Positions 7,158-13,329 of a stretch of 17,910 nt of DNA are shown one piece after another. The first letter of the stretch is position 1. Each line of letters starts with the position of its first letter. The position numbers and the translations under genes are program-made. Source of the DNA: Eshraghiella sp964576255 (lineage in GTDB: Bacteria > Bacillota > Clostridia > Lachnospirales > Lachnospiraceae); assembly GCA_964576255.1 (NCBI GenBank), contig CAZNUK010000048.1:1-17910 (forward strand), read 5' to 3'. The notes below the pieces were generated by a model that saw nothing but the letters and a program-made list of their open reading frames with translations, ran no database searches and was not told where the DNA came from.

Positions 7158-8531
7158 TTATTTTCCCATACAAAATTTGCCAAAAATCTCATTAACCAAA
7201 TCGTCCTCAAGGGCTTCTCCAATTACTTTGCCTAATTCTGTATATGCATTCATCAAATCGATGGTATAAAAATCTTCAGGCATACCATCATTAATACTTC
7301 TAATTACAAGTCTAAGACTTTCCAACGCATTGTCAAGAGCAACCTTGTCTCTTTCATTAGAAATATATACTTCATCATTGTAATCTATTTCTTTGTTAGT
7401 GAAAAGTTCAACTATATGCTGGGATAAAATTTCAATTCCTGTCTGCTCTTTTGCTGACACAGGAATAACCTTAGCATCAATTATTTTGTTAATATCTTCT
7501 TCACTAGTTACTCCTGTGAGGTCCGTTTTATTTAATAGAATTACTGTTTTATAATCTTTAATAAGGGATAAAATTTCATAATCGTTTTCATCCATGGTAG
7601 TAGAAGAGTCCACAACATATAAAATCAAATCTGCTTCCTTGGCAATTGCCTTGGCTCTTTCCACTCCTATTTCTTCAACTACATCACAGGTCTTTCTGAT
7701 ACCGGCAGTATCCACAAGATTAAGAGTAATTCCATCCAGATTAATCTGTTCCTCTAAAACATCTCTTGTAGTTCCTGCAATATCTGTTACAATTGCACGT
7801 TCTCTGCCACTTAAAACGTTGAGAATGCTTGACTTACCTGCGTTAGGCTTTCCTATAATAACTGTTTTCACTCCTTGTGTGAATAACTTTCCATTTTCTA
7901 CAGTTTTCAACAAGTTATCCACTTTATTCACCGCATTTTCCACAGTTATCAACAATTTATCCCCAAAGTTATCCAATGAAATGTGCTCAGGGTCATCTAA
8001 AGCGGCTTCAATAAAAGCTATATTTTCGAGAATTTCAGCTCTGATTTCGCTAATTTTCTCTGATAATTTTCCATTTAATTGCTTAAGAGAGTTTCTTAAA
8101 GCATATTGATTTTTAGAATTTATAATATCAATTACAGCCTCTGCCTGGGACAAATCAATTCTTCCGTTAAGAAACGCTCTTTTGGTAAATTCACCCGGTT
8201 CTGCAGGACGTGCTCCTGACTTAAATACTGCATTAAGAATTTTTTTCATTACATAGACTCCGCCATGGCAATCTATTTCTACTACATCTTCTCTGGTATA
8301 TGTATTTGGTGCTTTCATTATTATGACAAGCACTTCATCCAGTACATCGCCGTCAAAAACAATGTTTCCATAATGAATAGTGTGGGACTTCATATTAATA
8401 AGTTTTTTATTACCTTTTTTAGACACAAAAAGCTTGTCCACTACTTCAATAGCTTGTGGACCACTTATTCTTATTATGCCTATTCCCGAATTGGACATTC
8501 CTGTTGCAATTGCTGCAATTGTTTCTTTCAA
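7158..8531 (-). CDS. mnmE: tRNA modification GTPase MnmE (TrmE), TTG start
   Basis: A GTPase partner of MnmG in wobble-U34 modification; it binds formyl-tetrahydrofolate and dimerises through its G domain. With the TTG start it has 457 residues, close to the usual 450-460. The N-terminal folate domain begins KETIAAIATGMSNSGIGIIR. The helical domain leads to the G domain: G1 GKPNAGKSS at 227-235, GTTRD at 253-257, DTAG at 274-277, NKTD at 334-337. It ends FCMGK, the catalytic-cysteine motif FC(I/M)GK. I prefer TTG at 8531 because AAAGGA lies 8 bases upstream and the resulting N-terminus fits the family. The in-frame ATG at 8555 has no ribosome site and sits at the foot of a hairpin. Odd points are an imperfect 14-codon duplication before the G domain and LDDPEH where IDFPEE is usual. 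Confidence 0.95.
   Translation of the reverse strand: MKETIAAIATGMSNSGIGIIRISGPQAIEVVDKLFVSKKGNKKLINMKSHTIHYGNIVFDGDVLDEVLVIIMKAPNTYTREDVVEIDCHGGVYVMKKILNAVFKSGARPAEPGEFTKRAFLNGRIDLSQAEAVIDIINSKNQYALRNSLKQLNGKLSEKISEIRAEILENIAFIEAALDDPEHISLDNFGDKLLITVENAVNKVDNLLKTVENGKLFTQGVKTVIIGKPNAGKSSILNVLSGRERAIVTDIAGTTRDVLEEQINLDGITLNLVDTAGIRKTCDVVEEIGVERAKAIAKEADLILYVVDSSTTMDENDYEILSLIKDYKTVILLNKTDLTGVTSEEDINKIIDAKVIPVSAKEQTGIEILSQHIVELFTNKEIDYNDEVYISNERDKVALDNALESLRLVIRSINDGMPEDFYTIDLMNAYTELGKVIGEALEDDLVNEIFGKFCMGK
7878..7977. other. Series of DnaA-box-like 9-mers inside mnmE
   Basis: TTATTCACA on the minus strand at 7878-7886 fits TTATNCACA exactly. On the plus strand near-matches start at 7904 (TTTTCAACA), 7915 (TTATCCACT), 7924 (TTATTCACC), 7936 (TTTTCCACA), 7946 (TTATCAACA), 7957 (TTATCCCCA) and 7969 (TTATCCAAT). 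Five have one mismatch and two have two. Start-to-start distances are 11, 9, 12, 10, 11 and 12, close to one helical turn. The series partly comes from a tandem repeat in the coding sequence. DnaA binding is a hypothesis. Confidence 0.35.
7892..7961 (-). repeat. Imperfect 42-bp tandem repeat within mnmE
   Basis: Two 28-base segments (7934-7961 and 7892-7919) differ at three positions and start 42 bases apart. In the protein they give DKLLITVEN and DNLLKTVEN, 14 residues apart, in the helical domain just before the G1 loop. The reading frame is kept. It could be a true duplication or convergence of a helical heptad pattern in A+T-rich codons. Confidence 0.6.
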
Positions 8532-8539
8532 AATTAATT

Positions 8540-8545
8540 TCCTTT
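8540..8545 (-). promoter_or_regulatory. Ribosome binding site deciding the mnmE start
   Basis: AAAGGA on the minus strand lies 8 bases before the TTG at 8531. It falls inside the reading frame that would begin at the upstream ATG (8555), which itself has no purine-rich site. It therefore supports TTG initiation. Confidence 0.6.
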
Positions 8546-8554
8546 CTATATACA

Positions 8555-8584
8555 TAGAGGGATGTGAATAATCACATCCCTCTA
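8555..8584 (-). other. 13-bp perfect hairpin between jag and mnmE
   Basis: TAGAGGGATGTGA (8555-8567) and TCACATCCCTCTA (8572-8584) are perfect inverted repeats around a 4-base loop. It would be a very stable RNA stem in the jag-mnmE transcript, 25 bases after the jag stop. No U run follows, so it is not a canonical intrinsic terminator. A third copy of CCCTCTA stands just upstream in the transcript (plus-strand 8603-8609), so the middle arm could pair in two ways. It may act in RNA processing, attenuation or leader control of mnmE. Confidence 0.65.
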
Positions 8585-8609
8585 ACTGCCCATAACTATC
8601 TCTAGAGGG

Positions 8610-9236
8610 CTACTTCTTTAATACAACTACTACATGTCTGAAAGGTTCTTCACCCTCGCTCTTAGTTGAAACATATCTGTCTCCCTGAAGAGCTGAGTGG
8701 ATAATTCTTCTTTCATAAGGATTCATAGGTTCAAGAGAAACAGGTCTTCTTGTTCTCTTAACCTTATACGCGATGTTCTTAGCAAGAGATTCAAGAGTAG
8801 CTTTTCTTCTATCTCTGTAGTTCTCTGTATCAAGCTTAACTCTATAGAACTTTTCGCCTTCTTTTTTAGCTACCAAACTAACTAAATACTGTAATGAATC
8901 AAGAGTCTGTCCTCTTTTACCAATGAGAACACCCATATCATCACCAACAAGATTAATATTAATTATGTTTTCTTCTTCATCCACTGTCATTTCAATAGTA
9001 ACCTTTAAATCCATTGCAGCAAAAACATCATTAAGGAAAGTTCTTACACTATCCTCCATTGTAGCTTTTTTCCATGCAAGAATTTTGGCAGGCTTACTAT
9101 TAATAAAACCAAGAATGCCTGAAGAGCCTTTTTCAACAACCTCATACTCTACTTTATCACTGGTTGTCTCGAGTTTTATAAGGGCATTTGTTAATGCTTC
9201 ATCAACCGTTTTTCCGGTAAATTCTAATTTTTCCAT
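8610..9236 (-). CDS. khpB: RNA-binding protein KhpB (Jag/EloR)
   Basis: 208 residues. A cytoplasmic RNA-binding protein that, with KhpA, influences cell elongation and division in Gram-positives; the gene is also called jag (SpoIIIJ-associated). Jag_N domain at about 1-52 (EFTGKTVDEALTNALIKL, then VEKGSSGILGF). KH domain at about 75-150 with the GxxG loop GKRG at 106-109 in VLIGKRGQTLDSLQYL. R3H domain at about 150-207 with R176xxxH180 in NPYERRIIHSALQ and the conserved SEGEEPFRHVVV tail. The ATG follows the yidC stop by 14 bases with an AGAGGA site. All three domains are intact and its place after yidC is the usual one. Confidence 0.95.
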   Translation of the reverse strand: MEKLEFTGKTVDEALTNALIKLETTSDKVEYEVVEKGSSGILGFINSKPAKILAWKKATMEDSVRTFLNDVFAAMDLKVTIEMTVDEEENIININLVGDDMGVLIGKRGQTLDSLQYLVSLVAKKEGEKFYRVKLDTENYRDRRKATLESLAKNIAYKVKRTRRPVSLEPMNPYERRIIHSALQGDRYVSTKSEGEEPFRHVVVVLKK

Positions 9237-9250
9237 AAGACATTCCTCTA

Positions 9251-10513
9251 TTATTTTTTATTATTTTTTTCATTATACAACCTAACCATATTTGCCTTGG
9301 CTGCTAAGCTTCCCGGCTTCTTATCATTAGTCTGGTTGTAATAATCTGTAGATTTTTTAATTTCCTCATCTCGCTGGCCTTTTCTTGCTTCTCTTGCTTC
9401 AACTTTTTTAACCTCTTCAGCATAAACAGAAGCTCCATTAACCATTTTCTGAGGTGGAAGACCTTTTTTCTTACGTTTTTCATTAGCCTTCTCAATATTT
9501 TTCTGCACCATTTCTTCAACATTAATTCTATCCATATATCTATTGATAAAGAACTGCTGAATAATCTGTACAATTGAACCCGTAATCCAGTAAATACCAA
9601 TACATGAAGGGAATGACACACAGAATACTGCTGATAAAATAGGCATAACCATATTCATAACCTTCATTGAATTAGCCATTGGGTTTTCGTCATTATTAAT
9701 GTTAACCTTATTACGGGTTTCTGTTAACTTAACACTTAAAAACTGGAAAACACCTGCAAGTACAGGAATTAATAAAGCCCAGTTAAAATGTCCGTCAACA
9801 GTAAATCTCCATCCCGGATTCTGAGTTAAACTTATTCCAAAGAAATTAGTATAACTAAATAACTGGTCAACAGATTCGCCAAACTCTATTCCGTGCTCAG
9901 CAAAAATCTCCATTACCTTGTCCCACTGGGAGTTAGAAAAATTATACATTACATCGATAAGCTCATTGGTAGTATCAACAGCTGTAGTTTTTTCTACAAG
10001 GCTGGCATCAACCATAAGCTGCTCATATCCATCAATGCTCATAATCTTATCGGCAATACCATTTCCTGCACTATTTGTAAATAAACCTTTTATTTTACTT
10101 ACATAACCCGGAATCTTATAGATAACACGATATAACGCAAACATAATTGGAAGCTGAATAATCATTGTAAGACATCCGCCTGTTGGAGAAGTTCCATACT
10201 TCTCATATACAGCCTTAGTCTCTTCATTCATCTTAGCAATTGACGCATTATCTCTTTTATCTTTGTATTTTGCCTGAATCGCCTGAATTTCAGGATTCAT
10301 CATATTTGACAATTTAGAGAATTTCTGCTGCTTAATTGTCATTGGCATTAAAATTAATCTTATGATTATTGTAAACAGGATTACACAAATACCCAATACA
10401 GGTAAAGCATCCCAAGGAATTGCATCTACCATCTTGAATAAAAGATCGATAATCTTTCCAAGTATCCATGCAAATGGCTTAAGGAATCCTGTTTCTGTAG
10501 ATAATAAAATCAT
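9251..10513 (-). CDS. yidC: Membrane protein insertase YidC
   Basis: Inserts membrane proteins alone or with SecYEG. 420 residues. Hydrophobic segments at about 36-58, 113-134, 243-262, 287-302 and 304-324 fit the five-helix core. R52 in IIIRLILMPMTIKQQK is the positively charged residue of the substrate groove, and GTSPTGGCLTMIIQLP at 107-122 is the family signature. There is an unusually long loop of about 90 residues (140-230) between the second and third core segments and a basic tail from about 335 that could touch the ribosome. Unlike many Gram-positive homologues, no lipobox cysteine is seen at the N-terminus. AAGGAGT precedes the ATG. It lies between yidD (40 bases upstream) and jag. 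Confidence 0.95.
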   Translation of the reverse strand: MILLSTETGFLKPFAWILGKIIDLLFKMVDAIPWDALPVLGICVILFTIIIRLILMPMTIKQQKFSKLSNMMNPEIQAIQAKYKDKRDNASIAKMNEETKAVYEKYGTSPTGGCLTMIIQLPIMFALYRVIYKIPGYVSKIKGLFTNSAGNGIADKIMSIDGYEQLMVDASLVEKTTAVDTTNELIDVMYNFSNSQWDKVMEIFAEHGIEFGESVDQLFSYTNFFGISLTQNPGWRFTVDGHFNWALLIPVLAGVFQFLSVKLTETRNKVNINNDENPMANSMKVMNMVMPILSAVFCVSFPSCIGIYWITGSIVQIIQQFFINRYMDRINVEEMVQKNIEKANEKRKKKGLPPQKMVNGASVYAEEVKKVEAREARKGQRDEEIKKSTDYYNQTNDKKPGSLAAKANMVRLYNEKNNKK

Positions 10514-10553
10514 GTTTTACTCCTTAATATCCAATACGGATTCTCGAATTTCT

Positions 10554-10766
10554 CTATGGAACCGGATCATACCCTCCCTTAGCAAAAGGATTACATCTTA
10601 AAATTCTCCATAAAGCCATAAATCCACCTTTAAATGCTCCATATTTTTCAATTGCAGTAATAGCATATTCGGAGCATGTTGGTGTGTATATACATGTTGC
10701 GTGTTTTTTTAATGGTGACAAATATTTACGATAAAACTTAATTAATGATATAAAAAATTTTTTCAT
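10554..10766 (-). CDS. yidD: Membrane protein insertion efficiency factor YidD
   Basis: A small membrane-associated protein thought to help YidC-dependent insertion. 70 residues. The family core is complete: YTPTCSEYAITAIEKYGAFK, RILRCNPFAKGGYDPVP at the C-terminus, and the three conserved cysteines. The N-terminal KKFFISLIKFYRKYLSP is a basic amphipathic helix. GGAGG lies 9 bases upstream of the ATG. The gene sits between rnpA (18 bases upstream) and yidC, its normal place. Confidence 0.96.
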   Translation of the reverse strand: MKKFFISLIKFYRKYLSPLKKHATCIYTPTCSEYAITAIEKYGAFKGGFMALWRILRCNPFAKGGYDPVP

Positions 10767-10784
10767 ATAAATGGACCTCCATTT

Positions 10785-11123
10785 CTAAAATTTCCTTATA
10801 CCATGTAATTTAGACAGATGTAAAAAGGCACTTTCAGTCTCAGCAAACTTTTTACCTTTAAGATTTACACGGGCTATAATTACTATGTCATATCCTTTTT
10901 CAATATTTTCAACATTCAACCGGACGCTCTCACGAATTAATCGTGTCAACCGGTGTCGGACAATACTATTCCCGACTTTTTTACTCACAGATATTCCAAC
11001 TCTGTTAATATCCGTTCGATTCTCCAAAACGTACATAACCAGATATTTATTAGCATAAGACTTTCCATTCTTATAAACATTTTGAAAATTTCTATAATTT
11101 TTCAATGATTCATATCCGTTCAT
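10785..11123 (-). CDS. rnpA: Ribonuclease P protein component
   Basis: The protein subunit that helps RNase P RNA bind pre-tRNA 5' leaders. 112 residues, normal length. The start of the protein, MNGYESLKNYRNFQNVYKNG, fits the family. The RNR-type basic motif is at about 44-68 (GISVSKKVGNSIVRHRLTRL then IRES), and DIVIIARVN follows. AAGGA lies 7 bases before the ATG. It is 66 bases downstream of rpmH, from which it is separated by a terminator-like hairpin. Its expression is therefore probably lower than that of L34. Confidence 0.96.
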   Translation of the reverse strand: MNGYESLKNYRNFQNVYKNGKSYANKYLVMYVLENRTDINRVGISVSKKVGNSIVRHRLTRLIRESVRLNVENIEKGYDIVIIARVNLKGKKFAETESAFLHLSKLHGIRKF

Positions 11124-11160
11124 GCAACCATCCTTTTCGTGTTTCTACTATATATAATAG

Positions 11161-11191
11161 TGAAACAAAAAGGCCACAACATCTGCGGCCT
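11161..11191 (-). terminator. Terminator or attenuator after rpmH
   Basis: In the minus-strand RNA, AGGCCGCA (11184-11191) pairs with UGUGGCCU (11171-11178) over 8 bp with one G-U, with a 5-base loop, and UUUUG follows. The stem begins inside the rpmH TAG stop codon. This fits an intrinsic terminator that ends most rpmH transcripts and lets a part read into rnpA. Confidence 0.75.
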
Positions 11192-11324
11192 ATGCTGATA
11201 ATACTTTTCTTCCTTTTGCTCTTCTAGCAGCAAGAACTTTTCTTCCGCCTGCAGTGCTCATTCTCTTTCTGAAACCATGAACCTTAGATCTTGATCTCTT
11301 CTTTGGCTGAAATGTCATCTTCAT
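11190..11324 (-). CDS. rpmH: 50S ribosomal protein L34
   Basis: 44 residues, the exact family length: MKMTFQPKKRSRSKVHGFRK and then the conserved RKVLAARRAKGRKVLSA tail. An ATG 69 bases upstream is in frame but would add a non-family extension; GGAGGTG before the inner ATG settles the start. A strong sigma-A promoter lies about 60 bases upstream and a terminator hairpin overlaps the stop codon. It is the first gene leftwards from the origin. Confidence 0.97.
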   Translation of the reverse strand: MKMTFQPKKRSRSKVHGFRKRMSTAGGRKVLAARRAKGRKVLSA

Positions 11325-11382
11325 TATAAATACACCTCCTATTATGATATAGTATGTCCTTATATCAAAGAACATCATTCTA

Positions 11383-11411
11383 ATTCTATTCACTTTATCT
11401 TATAAAGTCAA
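11383..11411 (-). promoter_or_regulatory. Promoter of the rpmH operon
   Basis: On the minus strand TTGACT (11406-11411), a 17-base spacer and TAGAAT (11383-11388) make a near-consensus vegetative promoter. Transcription would begin near 11376, giving a leader of about 50 bases. The spacer contains the inverted repeat ACTTTAT-AAG-ATAAAGT (11392-11408), which touches the -35. DnaA boxes begin about 28 bases upstream of the -35. Confidence 0.75.
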
Positions 11412-11450
11412 GTGAAACATTTAATTTTTTTACTAAATTTATCAACAATT

Positions 11451-11459
11451 TGTGGATAA
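11451..11459 (-). promoter_or_regulatory. DnaA box (perfect)
   Basis: TTATCCACA on the minus strand. First of a directly repeated pair 11 bases apart, in phase on the helix. Confidence 0.9.
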
Positions 11460-11461
11460 CT

Positions 11462-11470
11462 TGTGGATAA
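11462..11470 (-). promoter_or_regulatory. DnaA box (perfect)
   Basis: TTATCCACA on the minus strand, two bases from the previous box and in the same orientation. Confidence 0.9.
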
Positions 11471-11524
11471 GTCGGGTAAAACTTCCCCAAAATCCCATTT
11501 TATATCCCTTTTAAAGGCTTTTAC

Positions 11525-11533
11525 TTATCCACA
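11525..11533 (+). promoter_or_regulatory. DnaA box (perfect)
   Basis: TTATCCACA on the plus strand, facing the pair at 11451-11470. It ends 40 bases before the dnaA -35 element, a position suited to autoregulation. Confidence 0.9.
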
Positions 11534-11573
11534 ATTAAGTTTTTCATTAATCCACCAAAAAAACCTATTTAAG

Positions 11574-11602
11574 TTGAAAAATTTACGAAAATAGGGTAAA
11601 AT
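11574..11602 (+). promoter_or_regulatory. Promoter of dnaA
   Basis: TTGAAA (11574-11579), a 17-base spacer and TAAAAT (11597-11602) form a good sigma-A promoter. Transcription would start near 11609, leaving a leader of about 39 bases with GGAG at 11637-11640. Confidence 0.75.
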
Positions 11603-11647
11603 GTTTAGGTGGCTATTAGGCTTATTTTTTAGATTTGGAGAAAAGTA

Positions 11648-13015
11648 ATGTTTACAGAAATCGTTAATAAGTGGGACAAAATCCTACAGACAATGAAAAC
11701 TGAATTTGATATGTCCGATGTTTCTTTCAAAACATGGATTCTTCCTCTCAAACCTTATTCTCTTGAAAATGATATATTAACCATTGTTGTTCCGGGAGAA
11801 CAGAGAGGACTTAATTACATCGAAAGAAAATACATATTTGATTTTAAAGTTACTGTTTCCGAATTTCTTAATCATGAAATAGACATTAAATTTATTTCAG
11901 CTTATGATGTTAATTCTTCAGCGGACAAGTCTTCAATGAAGGAATTTGAATATAACAAAATTGAAATTGATTATGCAGCAGCAGGAATTAATCCAAAGTA
12001 CACTTTTGATACCTTTGTTGTTGGTGAAAATAATAATATAGCACATGCAGGTTCACTTGCTGTTGCAGAATCACCTGGAGCTACCTCATATAATCCACTT
12101 TTTATTTACGGAGGGGTTGGTCTTGGTAAAACCCACCTTATGCATTCAATAGGTAATTTTATACTTAATAATAATCCTTCACTTAAGGTTATGTATGTTA
12201 CTTCTGAAGTATTTACTAACGAGCTTATTGAATCTATTAAAAATGAGAAGAGTACAAGTAATAAGAATTTTCGTGAAAAATATCGTAATGTAGATGTTTT
12301 ACTTATTGATGATATCCAGTTCATTATTGGTAAGGAAAGTACACAGGATGAATTTTTCCATACCTTTAATACCCTTAGAGAATCCAAGAAGCAGATTATT
12401 ATATCTTCTGACAGACCTCCTAAGGAATTTGATACTCTTAATGAAAGATTGTGTTCCCGTCTTGAATGGGGACTTTTGGTGGATATTTCTCCTCCTAACT
12501 ATGAGACCAGAATGGCTATCCTTCACAAAAAGGCAGAGCTTGAAGGTTATAGAATTGATAATGAAATACTTGACTACATTGCTTCCAATGTTAAATCTAA
12601 CATCAGAGAGCTTGAGGGTTCATTAACTAAGCTGGTTGCTTACTCCAAGCTTACTCATACTGATATTAGTTTATCATTTGCTGAGGATGTTCTTAAAGAT
12701 ATTATTTCACCTAATGCCCAGCGTGAAGTTACTCCTGAACTTATCATTCAGGTTGTTGCTGAACATTATGGTATTACACCTGCTGATATTTCATCTCAGA
12801 GACGTAATAATGAAATAGCTTTTCCTCGTCAGGTTGCAATGTACCTCTGTAGATATATGACAGATGTACCTCTTTACACCATTGGTAATTTTATGGGAAA
12901 GAGAGACCATTCAACTGTTAAGCATGGTGTGGATAAGATAGCTAAAGATATCAAATCCAATGAATCCTTGAAAAATACTATTGATATCATTATGAAAAAG
13001 ATTAATCCATCATAG
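11648..13015 (+). CDS. dnaA: Chromosomal replication initiator DnaA
   Basis: The AAA+ initiator that binds DnaA boxes, melts the origin and loads the helicase. 455 residues. Domain I at about 1-85 has W29-like FKTWILPLKPYSLENDIL; the linker (about 86-110) is short. AAA+ domain: Walker A GGVGLGKTH at 155-163 (K161), Walker B VLLIDDIQF at 217-225, and the arginine finger in SRLEWGLLVDISPP (R271). Domain IV from about 360 has SSQRRNNEIAFPRQVAMYL and the DNA-reading signature GKRDHSTVKHG at 417-427. GGAG lies 7 bases before the ATG. A nine-T run follows the stop without a clear hairpin. It is flanked by DnaA boxes on both sides. Confidence 0.98.
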   Translation: MFTEIVNKWDKILQTMKTEFDMSDVSFKTWILPLKPYSLENDILTIVVPGEQRGLNYIERKYIFDFKVTVSEFLNHEIDIKFISAYDVNSSADKSSMKEFEYNKIEIDYAAAGINPKYTFDTFVVGENNNIAHAGSLAVAESPGATSYNPLFIYGGVGLGKTHLMHSIGNFILNNNPSLKVMYVTSEVFTNELIESIKNEKSTSNKNFREKYRNVDVLLIDDIQFIIGKESTQDEFFHTFNTLRESKKQIIISSDRPPKEFDTLNERLCSRLEWGLLVDISPPNYETRMAILHKKAELEGYRIDNEILDYIASNVKSNIRELEGSLTKLVAYSKLTHTDISLSFAEDVLKDIISPNAQREVTPELIIQVVAEHYGITPADISSQRRNNEIAFPRQVAMYLCRYMTDVPLYTIGNFMGKRDHSTVKHGVDKIAKDIKSNESLKNTIDIIMKKINPS

Positions 13016-13093
13016 TTTTTTTTTCAATATTATAATAGGAAGAAACTCGTAATTTTCTATCAACAATTTATGGTTGATAACCTTTAATTAAGA

Positions 13094-13102
13094 TGTGGAT
13101 AA
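13094..13102 (-). promoter_or_regulatory. DnaA box (perfect)
   Basis: TTATCCACA on the minus strand, 50 bases before the next box in the same orientation. Confidence 0.9.
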
Positions 13103-13143
13103 CTTATATTGATTTTTTATAAATAATTTCTACTCTTAATTAA

Positions 13144-13152
13144 TGTGGATAA
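13144..13152 (-). promoter_or_regulatory. DnaA box (perfect)
   Basis: TTATCCACA on the minus strand. Same orientation as the box at 13094, opposite to the trio-proximal box. Confidence 0.9.
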
Positions 13153-13245
13153 CCCCTCACTTTTCAACTTGCTAAATTTACTTTTTCAACATGGTTATCC
13201 TTTCCTCAAATAGGCTAATTTAATGGATTAATAGTACTTATCAAC

Positions 13246-13254
13246 TTATCCACA
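13246..13254 (+). promoter_or_regulatory. DnaA box next to the unwinding site (perfect)
   Basis: TTATCCACA on the plus strand, overlapped by the weaker TTATCAACT at 13238-13246. It directly precedes the GC block and the DnaA-trio run, so it is the likely loading box for the DnaA filament. Confidence 0.92.
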
Positions 13255-13258
13255 GCCC

Positions 13259-13297
13259 CTACTACTAATACTACTTATTTTTAATTATTAATATAAT
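13259..13297 (+). other. DnaA-trio element and DNA unwinding stretch
   Basis: CTACTACTAATACTACTTA (13259-13277) reads as triplets CTA, CTA, CTA, ATA, CTA, CTT, whose complement gives TAG/TAT repeats as in the DnaA-trio. Five bases, GCCCC, join it to the DnaA box. A run made only of A and T follows to 13297. DnaA is known in Bacillus to extend a filament over such trios on single-stranded DNA. Confidence 0.8.
13292..13297 (+). promoter_or_regulatory. Possible -10 of a dnaN promoter
   Basis: TATAAT is a perfect -10 hexamer 32 bases before the dnaN ATG. The region 17 bases upstream (TACTAC, in the trio run) is a poor -35. A promoter here would overlap the unwinding element. Read-through from dnaA is the alternative. 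Confidence 0.4.
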
Positions 13298-13329
13298 ACG
13301 TTTTTTACACGAAAGGAGTTATTAACAAC

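Larger units (their letters stand above)
11394..11647. other. oriC: Origin region, upstream half (rpmH-dnaA gap)
   Basis: The non-coding gap between the divergent rpmH and dnaA genes, A+T-rich. It carries three perfect DnaA boxes (11451, 11462, 11525) plus the near-match TTATCAACA at 11439-11447. The first three boxes are spaced 12 and 11 bases apart. Together with the dnaA-dnaN gap it forms a bipartite origin like that of Bacillus subtilis. It also holds the promoters of rpmH and dnaA, so DnaA could control both (inference). Confidence 0.85.
13016..13329. other. oriC: Origin region, downstream half (dnaA-dnaN gap)
   Basis: 314 bases without a gene. It has a T9 run at once after dnaA. Box-like CTATCAACA (13057-13065) and TTATCAACC (13072-13080, minus) together make the inverted repeat TATCAAC/GTTGATA. 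Perfect DnaA boxes lie at 13094, 13144 and 13246, and TTATCAACT at 13238-13246 just before the last. Then come GCCCC, DnaA-trio triplets and an A+T-only stretch to about 13297. The order box, GC block, trios, A+T matches the basal unwinding module known from Bacillus. It ends with the dnaN leader (AAAGGAG). Confidence 0.88.

Noticed and set aside
7594..8109. 171-codon plus-strand frame over mnmE
   Set aside because: It is antisense to the MnmE G-domain motifs, with no start signal and no recognisable protein.
8923..9285. 120-codon plus-strand frame over jag
   Set aside because: It mirrors the KH and Jag_N coding region, with no independent evidence.
11411..11422. Third parS at the rpmH promoter
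   Set aside because: Only the half GTGAAACA is present; the other half does not match, so ParB binding is not supported.
11547..11556. DnaA box at TAATCCACC
   Set aside because: Two mismatches including a core T; kept out of the box list.
13013..13030. T9 run after dnaA as an intrinsic terminator
   Set aside because: No stable GC-containing stem precedes it, so termination cannot be claimed.
13191..13203. DnaA box at TTATCCTTT
   Set aside because: Three mismatches in the last part of the consensus.
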